Source of the DNA: Rhipidocladum racemiflorum
Lineage: Eukaryota; Streptophyta; Magnoliopsida; Poales; Poaceae
NCBI GenBank assembly: GCA_036346355.1
Contig: CM070570.1
Location: forward strand, 124,001 to 188,000
Reading direction: 5' to 3'
Length of the DNA stretch: 64,000 bases
Shown here: piece by piece, positions 56,345-64,000 of the stretch
Layout: each line of letters begins with the position of its first letter
How positions within the stretch are numbered: the stretch's first letter is position 1
Program-made: the position numbers and the translations under genes
The notes under the pieces: model-generated
Databases searched by the model: none
What the model was told of the DNA's origin: nothing
The model's input: the letters and a program-made list of their open reading frames with translations, nothing else

Positions 56345-58895
56345 AATCATCATCATTACATATTTACATCGCCATCTCTAAGGATCAAACGGAAAGGGGG
56401 AGAATAAACTGCACCATCATCCATCCATCTCCTTTCACTTTTCTCCGTTATGCACTCAGCATGACATGCGCTATGCATGCACGGCAGCTTTGTTTGCTTT
56501 GATCCATCGATGTACGAAACTGAATATGCATGGACGGCAGATTCCTCTTTGCTTCTCTATTTGCATTTATTAATTTGCAATATGGAAGCGTCTTCGTCGA
56601 CCCCTCCTTATCTACTGCTACAAATGAAACATTTTAATGATAGCCATTCATCATTTTTCACGTCTGTCCAGGATTACCCTAAAAATTGTAAAAATGCTAT
56701 AAAATCGTATATTTTTCTATGGATCAAAATTGTTGATTAAATTAATTCTAATTTTAATAGTTTGAGATTTTTTTAATATCTTGTAACCATCTGTATTGTA
56801 TTGTTAGTATATGTCGACTATATGCGACAGATTTACGATATTATAAAATCATTGTATAATATTATATAGTTATATCTATGAAGTGTACACATCTAATGAA
56901 TTTTTTTCTAGATTCAACACTACCTGTATCGATCATTCTGAGCTCACAGTTTGAGGCTTTCGCACTTTCCGGACAAACTTGAAGCAATCCTAAGCTAGCT
57001 AGCCAGCTTCCAACGAGATGGGAATATGTCAAGTTGCCATCAGAAATATCTTTGGTTTCTGAATCTATTCCGCACGATCGAGCATCATCACCGGCCGGTC
57101 ACATTAATTCTCTCTCGATGGACATGCGCGGCCACTAGCTAGTAGCACGAAGGCGAAGCCACCTTGTTTCGATCGATCTTGATCCGAACCAACCATGCCC
57201 GCTTTGCCTTTGCCGATGATCACAACATTCCAAAGCATAAGAGTGGCGCAACTAGAAAATTCTTGTTAGAGTTGTATGTTTTATACGTGCAACTTTATAG
57301 TATTGTACGATAATTGTGTAATATCATAAATTCAACACATATATTTAAAATTTATTAAAAGTACAACACAGATAATTTTAAGGTCTTAAAAATCCTAAAC
57401 CACTAAGATTAGAACCAATTCAATCAACAAATTCGGCCCATTAAAGAGGTGATCTTGTAACACTTTTACAATTTTTGGGATACCCCTGGTTCCACCCTAA
57501 CAAGATGATATGCCGACAGCTTATCCAATGCAATCACATGTGGATCAATCCTCTACCTCCCTTCGGGCGAAAAGATACAGTCAATCACAGCGGCTATCGA
57601 TATGAGTATTTTTTCTGTAATACTCCAAAATTCAAAAAAGAAAATTTGTGGGGCCATGCAGATCGGCCATAAATAGTGCTAGAGCAGGGGTTGATAGCCC
57701 CAGCACCACATAGTCGCCGCCGCCTTCCAGTTGTGTCGTGCCATCGCTCACGTCGTGCCGTGTGCCACCAACATCGCCGTAGAAGGTAGGTAGCCACACT
57801 ACTCTAGTTGTCGCACGTGTCGGGCCAGGAGCGCCACGCCGGCCATGCTCAAGGCGCGCCCCAGCAATGCCACACTCGTCTTTTTTGCATTCCCCATCGA
57901 ACCGTGCACCTAAATTGAGATCCATTCGTGTCACAGTGTGCGGGAGGTGCTGAGGATATTAGAGGCTGTGGTACGGGAGTTTTGGAAAGCATGAAGTAGC
58001 GAGGAGCATGCGGGAACCGAGGGGGATCGTCGATATTGTCGTTTTCGGCAAATCTTTAGGACACGGGTATAAACCCTAGATCATTGTTGGTCGTGTTGGA
58101 GCTGTAGTGAAGCGTTGTTATGGTTGTTTTGAGGGCAAATGTCGTAGTTGGAGAGCACCGGGTTGGAATTTGGGAGATATTAGTATTCATTCAATAGTGG
58201 CATCTGTTTTTGGGTTGAGTTTTGGGGTACCCACGGTCGGTTTCATGACATGTGCATGTTATGAAAAAGGTAGATTATCATCTAAAGGTTTATTAGATCA
58301 CAAGAACATAATATTTGGTTAAGCAGTTTGAAAGTGATGACTTGTGGAAGTCTGTTGTTCAGTAAAAACAACTAGTCAATCCTCAGGGCTGGAAATGAGG
58401 ATTTAAATGAGTTAATTGGAAATATGGATAACCATAAAATTAAAGATAATCTCGTGTAGTCTTCAGAAAATATATGGTTCACCATAGTTAAGCTCCTGAG
58501 CTAGGAGTTATGGCATTCCGACCGCTGGGACAGCAAAGGGTAAATTGTCCGACAAGGGAGAAAGTTAAGTCCGTAGATGTGCGTATGAGTGATGTTATGT
58601 TTTATGTATGTATTCTTATGATATATTTTTGAGATGGTTTACCTACTATATGGGGTGTAACTTCGAGTTTGGCTTCATCCGCTCATCACTCTATTTCACA
58701 CGATTAAAAGGCAAGTGTGTGATAAAATGATAGACGATTGGTGAAATTGTTGTTTAATGTTTATGGTTGATTTGTGAGTAATTTCATATTGTTGAACGAT
58801 TATTGGTGATTCAACCTCTAAATTAAATGGCACAATATGAGAATGTGGATTAATACATTGAACAAAAAATGTGGCATCATATATATAATGCACTC
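56345..58895. other. Intergenic region with one copy of a dispersed repeat
   Basis: About 57250-57500 is one copy of a repeat whose second copy is at 60815-61055. A TATA-like CCATAAATAG occurs near 57667 and is followed by a GC-rich stretch (57700-57960) without a convincing coding frame. No gene recognised. Confidence 0.45.
57250..57500 (+). repeat. Dispersed repeat, copy 1
   Basis: Shares with 60815-61055, in the same orientation and order, the words AACTAGAAAA, TACGTGCAACT/GCGTACAACT, TGTAATATCATAAAT/TGTAACATCATAAAT, AACCAATTCAATCAACAAAT and GATCTTGTA. Both copies lead into a run with CCCCTGGTTCCACC or CCCCTAGATCCACC. No ends or coding capacity defined. Confidence 0.6.
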
Positions 58896-59715
58896 CATGG
58901 GAGTCGGGGTTGGACCCATATGAAAAAGGACGGGCGGGACCCACATGAAAAGGATGGGGTATAATTAGTTCATCGACGAGTGGACACTCCGCTACGCCGA
59001 TATAAGCTAAAGAGAAAGAGATATTTATGACAGTAATATCTTGAGCGCATGGTATTATATTTTCGCCTTTTTTTGAAAGGAAAAGTAAACATGGGAGTCG
59101 GGGTTGGACCCATATGAAAAGGACGGGCGGGACCCACATGAAAAAGGATGGGGTATAATTAGTTCATCGACGAGTGGACACTCCGCTACGCCGATATAAG
59201 CTAAAGAGAAAGAGATATTTATGGCAGTAATATCTTGAGCGCATGGTATTATATTTTCGCCCTTTTTTTGGGAAGGAAAAGTAAACATGGGAGTCGGGGT
59301 TGAACCCATATGAAAAGGACGGGCGGGACCCACATGAAAAAGGATGGGGTATAATTAGGCCCTGTTTGGCAGAGCTCCAGATCCCAGCTCCACCTCAGAG
59401 CTGAAACTTGTAGACTGAAATAAAGTGACTTAAGTTTACAATTTTATTCTAAAATATAAACAAGATGACTTACCTAAATATTCTTACTATACCCACAGCT
59501 CCAGCTCCACGAATTTAGTGGAGCTAGGAATACCTAGCTCCACCAACTCCAAGAATTTGGTGGAACTGGAGCTCTGCCAAACACCCCCTTAGTTCATCGA
59601 TGAGTGGACACTCCGCTACGCCGATATAAGCTAAAGAGAAAGAGATATTTATGGCAGTAATATCTTGAGCGCATGGTATTATATTTTCGCCTTTTTTTTG
59701 GGAAGGAAAAGTAAA
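58896..59715. repeat. ~195-bp tandem repeat, three units, the third split by a MITE
   Basis: Units start at CATGGGAGTCGGGGTTG: 58896-59089 (194 bp), 59090-59285 (196 bp) and 59286-59715 (196 bp once the 231-bp MITE and one 3-bp duplication are removed). Units are nearly identical; differences include AGTAATATC preceded by GACA or GGCA, and the length of T runs. Open frames across the units on the minus strand simply repeat with the array. Confidence 0.93.
59358..59588. mobile_element. Tourist-type MITE inserted in the tandem repeat
   Basis: The left end GGCCCTGTTTGGCAGAGCTCC and the right end GGAGCTCTGCCAAACACCCCC are inverted copies, flanked by TTA (59355-59357 and 59589-59591). The empty site is visible in the two neighbouring repeat units, which read ATAATTAGTTCATCG without interruption. 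The insertion and its 3-bp duplication are therefore directly demonstrated. Confidence 0.93.
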
Positions 59716-59873
59716 GATTTCGGATGGGAATTGCATCTGAACATTTGCACCAGTTTGTTCTTGCTTTTTCAAACCATTCCTTTTGACCGGGGTATCCAAT
59801 CTCTCCCTCTCCCTCTTTTTCTACATAAAGCCAGTGATGTATGCACCCCGCGTTCCCGGGATGATACACACAC

Positions 59874-59876
<3 letters not shown>

Positions 59877-59928
<52 letters not shown>
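59877..59928. repeat. (GA)n microsatellite
   Basis: A pure GA run of about 26 units, 160 bases beyond the tandem repeat array. No gene is associated. Confidence 0.96.
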
Positions 59929-59934
<6 letters not shown>

Positions 59935-61700
59935 CTTCAGGGTATTCCGACTTTTCTATTCTTGTCTGAGCAATAAGCAGAGTGCTGGTAATTTGCACCT
60001 GATATATACACTGCTATATGTAAATTCCTATTCGTGTTGATTTATTAGCTGTACTTTGCAATCCTATCAAAAAACATTTTATATTTGCTAAATGAAGTTT
60101 GATCATCACTCACTACTTTGTAGTCAGCAGCAACTTAAGAAAAGAAATGCTGTGGTGATAACTGACAAGATGCAATGAAAAGAGCTTTTTTGACCGTACT
60201 TCAGAGAAAGCGTTCTCGAAAAAAAAGAAGATAAGACGATACTTCAGAGCTACTGTTTACTACTCAGCAACCTGAGAAAAGAACTGTGACCTGGTGATGA
60301 TAGCCGAAGACGCACTTAGAGCTTTCTTGACAATACTTCAGGGGAAGCACTTGCAACGTCTACTCACAAACCTTCCGTGATATTTTCTTGTCACAGACAG
60401 TTTGAAGGCAACAACTGTAATACTATGATCTGTTAATGTAAAGGTACATATGGCTCGCTCATATATATAGAGTGATGGTGGAATTAGTCATACATTGTTT
60501 ATCTAAAGTGAGTTGTAGTAGCATATAATGCACATTGGGTCCAAACATAATACCTACGGGTTAACCTTTTTAGACGAAGCGAGGACGAAAATGCAAGTGG
60601 AGTGCTATGCATGCGTGGATCAGCCCCACGGTAGGTTGGGTTTTGATCGAAATTTGAGCCAAGGTGTTACAACAGTTGCATGTGATTTTTCCTTAGCATA
60701 GATGGTTCATATGTAGTGACAACGTCTACTGTGGTATATTTTATCATAAATATTTTAATAACTGTTTGTGATGACAACTGATTATCACTGACTATTCTTC
60801 CCTTATGGTTGGTGAAACTAGAAAACTTTCTACGTAGGTACACACTTCACGCGTACAACTCTATAGTCTTATACAATAATTTTGTAACATCATAAATCTA
60901 ACACATACATTTGGAATCTAAGCCCGAAACCACAAAGATTGGAACCAATTCAATCAACAAATTTGGCATAATTAATGATATGATCTTGTAGCATTTTTCA
61001 AATTTTTTGGGCGTGACGGAGCATATACCCGGCACCCCTAGATCCACCTCTGCCATCTATGTTTATTGTTTTCAACCGTCTGTAACGAGCTTATGTGTGG
61101 TAGTAAATTAAGAACCTGACTACTAGTGCACTATGCACTTGCAGATGAATTAATATTATGGTGCTAAATAAGAACTCCTACGTTCAGACCAACTGTGGTT
61201 TTACTCTACGCTTTGCAAATTTTCCAAAGATTTTATATTCGTAGGATGAGTATCAGTCACTAATTTATAGACAGTCCCTAAAGAGAGAAAAACAAGTGCA
61301 GTGAAACTGATAAGATTTCGATAGGTGTTTCTACGTTTTTCTTTATTAACGCTGTATGAATATTAAAGCATGAATGAATAGTGAATTGTGATTATTTACT
61401 ATTTCGCTTGCTTCAAAATCTGTACAACTTGTATAGAAAAAGCATATAAGCATTCAGAACTTCCCTTGACAACAGTACCGGTTGAGCCGAAAACCATATG
61501 CTTTTATTTATATCAGCGTGACAGTATATATCGTAATAATTCTTACCAAACAGTAGATTTAGAAGAGAAAAGGAAGAGAGAGAAAAAAAAAGTTGAGCCG
61601 AAAACCAGGGTAAAGCAACAGTGCTTGTCGCTACGGGCGAACCGGCGAAGGCACGTCACGGTTGACAACACTGTCAAGAATCGAATTCCATCCGTTTGCG
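59929..61700. other. Intergenic region upstream of the exonuclease gene
   Basis: Contains the second copy of the dispersed repeat (60815-61055) and, at 61390-61480, a stretch resembling 7640-7720. Otherwise AT-rich with no recognised gene. The last part should be the promoter of the exonuclease gene. Confidence 0.5.
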
Positions 61701-61709
61701 TATAAATAA
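61701..61709 (+). promoter_or_regulatory. Candidate TATA box of the exonuclease gene
   Basis: TATAAATAA lies 64-72 bases before the proposed start codon at 61773, a good spacing for a TATA box with a short 5' leader. Confidence 0.55.
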
Positions 61710-61772
61710 ATAGGCATCCATGTAAAGATTTTTCTTCCAGTGTAGTGTAGCTGTGTAGGTGACGATCGATCG

Positions 61773-63319
61773 ATGGATAGCTCTTCAGATGCTCATCATA
61801 GGTTGGCTACCTAGTGCTCCCTCTCCTCTCTGCTTGCTAGCTCTATCCTCTATGTGTTGTGTTGTGTTGTTCTTCCTCTCTTGCGAATCAAGGAGCCTAT
61901 ATATGCTCAGTTGCGTCAGATTAATTCTCTGATGAGATCTAGATGGCGCCGTTTGCTTTAATTTGCACACATTCTCTGAATGAGTTGTTGACAAATTAAG
62001 TGCGTCGATCGAGAGTGCTAGCTCATGCATTCGAAGAGATGCATGGGAACATTTTAATTAAGATGGTTAATTAAGAACCTAGTAGCTAGCTAGCTAGCAG
62101 CCAATGCATGCATGCATGCTGCTAATGATCGACTAGACTAGTGATCGAATGCAAGCAAATTCAACACTGCAATATTGTTAAGGCAGTGCTTGCTTGCTTG
62201 GCCGATATTGATTCACATGACATGGCATGACATGATGTATGTTAATTACTCGAATTTGTAGCCGGCGGAACAAGTGCGCGGCGTGCTACCGGCAGTTCAA
62301 GAAGAAGGAGCACCTGGTGGAGCACATGCGGGTGTCGCACCACTCGGCGCACGACCCCCGCTGCGGCGTCTGCGGCAAGCACTGCCGCTCCTTGGAGGCG
62401 CTCCGGGACCACCTCCAGGGCTCGCTGCCCAAGGCGGACTGCGCCAGGGTGTTCGCCGCGCAGGGCTGCACGCTCTGCCTCCGCGTCTTCCCCAGCGCCG
62501 GCGCCCTCACAGCCCACCGCGCCACATGCCAACTCTCCCTCGTTCCGGTACGTACATGCGTCCATCGATCGATGCTCTCACCCTGCACTGCACATGCACT
62601 GCATCCATATATCCATGCAAGCTGATCCATCCATGCAGCAGCAGCAGCAGCAGCATGGGGGCGGCGGCGTGGTGGCGCTGGGTTGCAAGATGGTGGGCGG
62701 CGGCAGCGACGGCACACTGGACGTGTGCGCGAGGGTGTGCGTGATCAACGAGCAGGAGAGGGTCATGTTGGAGACCTTCGTCAAGCCGCAGATCCCGGTG
62801 ACGCACTACAGGTACGAGACGACGGGGATTCGGTCTGAGCACCTGAGGGACGGGAGCGCGATGACGGTGAAGCGGGCGCAGGAGCAGGTGCTGGAGCTGC
62901 TGCTCAATGGCGAGCAGCCGTGGAAGGTGCTGGTCGGCCATGGCCTCGACCACGACCTCCACGCCCTCGGGATGGACTACCCGGCCTACCTCAAGAGGGA
63001 CACCGCCAAGTACCCGCCGCTGATGAAGACGAGCAAACTCAGCAACTCGCTCAGGTTCCTCACGCAGACCTACCTCGGCTACGACATCCAGACCGGACAC
63101 CAGCAACCCTACGACGACTGCGTCGCCGCGCTGCGCCTCTACCTCAAGATGCGCCACCTGCCGCACCCCAAGGACGCATCCGGAGCTGCCCACGGCCCGC
63201 CGGCCAGCGCGCCCGAGGCGTTCCCGTCGTGGAGGCAGCAGGAGCTGGAGCGCATGTCGCCGGAGGAGCTCCTGCAACTCTCCACGCCGGACTACTACTG
63301 TTGGTGCCTCGACGACTAG
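61773..63319 (+). CDS. C2H2 zinc-finger/DEDDh exonuclease (REXO4/ISG20-like) with an altered first catalytic motif
   Basis: Relatives are 3'-5' exonucleases of the RNase T/DEDDh fold preceded by C2H2 fingers. Three exons join in frame: 61773-61801, 62262-62547 and 62639-63319, giving 331 residues. Exon 1 codes only MDSSSDAHH plus part of a codon. Fingers: NKCAACYRQF with His31 and His36/37; CGVCGKH from Cys44; CTLCLRVF from Cys79. The exonuclease domain starts near residue 116. Exo I reads VALGCKMVGGG (116-126), where relatives have VALDCEMVGGG, so catalytic Asp120 and Glu122 are replaced by Gly and Lys. Exo II (GHGLDHDL, Asp211) and Exo III (His259, Asp264/265) look intact. The C-terminus, ERMSPEELL...DYYCWCLDD, matches plant relatives. 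The exon 3 acceptor is ambiguous within a CAG repeat but the phase is unaffected. Confidence 0.88.
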
Positions 63320-63773
63320 CAGGCTACCTAGCAGCTCCGGCTCAACCGCGACCGCATCATCGCATGACGACATGGCCATGGGTGCTGACGTTAGCTGCCT
63401 GCTTAATTCGTTTGTCGGACTCATGCATCCTTCACCATTATATATATATACTATATGCGAGAGCTACCATGGCAAATAATCCTTCGTACTATATATAGTT
63501 ATGTTCTGTTAGCGAGTGAAAGAGTTTGAGAGAGAGAGAGATTGGATCCACAGTTGCCTGCGCGTATGTTCCATGCATCCGTGTGTGTATATGTATGCAA
63601 TTGGTACCTGCTACACTGGCACCCACGTATATGTAGAAGCTTTCGAATTGGATCATAGTTTCATGAGATACAGTACAAGTGTGCATTGTCTCAAGAACGA
63701 AGAAGATTAATCTCGTAGAGAGAACCAAAGTAACGGCGATGAAGCAAACATGATGAGAAAGAAAAAAGATTAG

Positions 63774-64000
63774 AGCATCTCCAACAGTTCCCAAAACTTA
63801 TTCCCAAAATCATTTTTTAGGAACAAATGAAAAAATTACCACTCCAACAGTTACCCTATCGGAATCCCAATATCTCTGCACGCCCAAAAACTCCTGCCGA
63901 AGTGGCCAGATATTGGACGCTCGTGTGCTTTCCCAATAACTATTTTTAGGGAAAAAATGATAACTGTTGGAGAATGTCCTTTTTTTAATGCCTAAAAATT
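63774..64000. repeat. MITE-like repeat at the right edge
   Basis: AGAGCATCTCCAACAG (63774) and AACTGTTGGAGAATG (63962) are inverted copies, and CCAACAGTT recurs in between. The AGAGCATCTCCAACAG start is common at the ends of grass MITEs. No target-site duplication could be defined because the window ends here. Confidence 0.5.

Noticed and set aside
58696..59799. Repeated 90-150-residue minus-strand frames with the same internal peptide
   Set aside because: They repeat because the DNA is a tandem array. There is no domain, and the frames end at unit edges or the MITE.
62242..63424. Long minus-strand frames over the exonuclease exons
   Set aside because: Antisense shadows of GC-rich exons; the plus strand has zinc-finger and DEDDh motifs and matching splice sites.

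Overview
This is plant nuclear DNA, most likely from a grass and probably a panicoid one. The genes are split by GT-AG introns, the first coding exons are GC-rich, and the spaces between genes are full of grass-type transposon debris. The species cannot be named from the window. The protein resemblances are recalled family features, not search results.

Six protein-coding loci are supported by exon-by-exon reading. They are: MED17 (Mediator head subunit, +, 2990-7430, 8 exons); RBX1 (RING-box subunit of cullin E3 ligases, +, 17775-23311, 5 exons); DXR (plastid MEP-pathway reductoisomerase, -, 24262-29886, 12 exons); PEX14 (peroxisomal docking protein, -, 35083-38657, with a disturbed stretch near its 3' end); an HT1-like Raf-type protein kinase (-, 40992-45205, 3 exons); and a C2H2-finger/DEDDh exonuclease (+, 61773-63319, 3 exons). 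They are unrelated housekeeping or signalling genes and do not form a pathway. RBX1 and DXR converge with about 950 bases between their stop codons.

Layout: 1-2.3 kb is AT-rich with one GC-rich exon-like island and a MITE-like hairpin. A Tourist-type MITE sits about 300 bases before the MED17 start codon, and MED17 intron 7 holds the 3' end of an LTR retrotransposon. From 9.93 to 15.9 kb lies a 6-kb element whose two halves are inverted copies of an LTR-like sequence, flanked by a 5-base duplication. It is followed by a 262-bp tandem array with a two-level repeat and by a repeat-family copy in front of RBX1. RBX1 intron 3 (4.9 kb) contains a decayed LINE and a 2.2-kb Mutator-like element. Upstream of DXR is a related copy of the pre-RBX1 repeat family, then fragments of a CACTA transposase and a gypsy protease. 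From 49.3 to 54.7 kb two Mutator-like elements lie almost back to back. The first holds a hAT element that split a SINE-like sequence exactly at its B box. The second carries a GRF-type zinc-finger ORF and a 32-bp minisatellite. From 58.9 to 59.7 kb a triple tandem repeat is interrupted by a MITE.

The observations most worth a second look are: the exonuclease whose first catalytic motif reads Gly-Cys-Lys where the family has Asp-Cys-Glu; the head-to-head LTR-like element; the transposon with a non-transposase zinc-finger ORF; and the PEX14 frame break.
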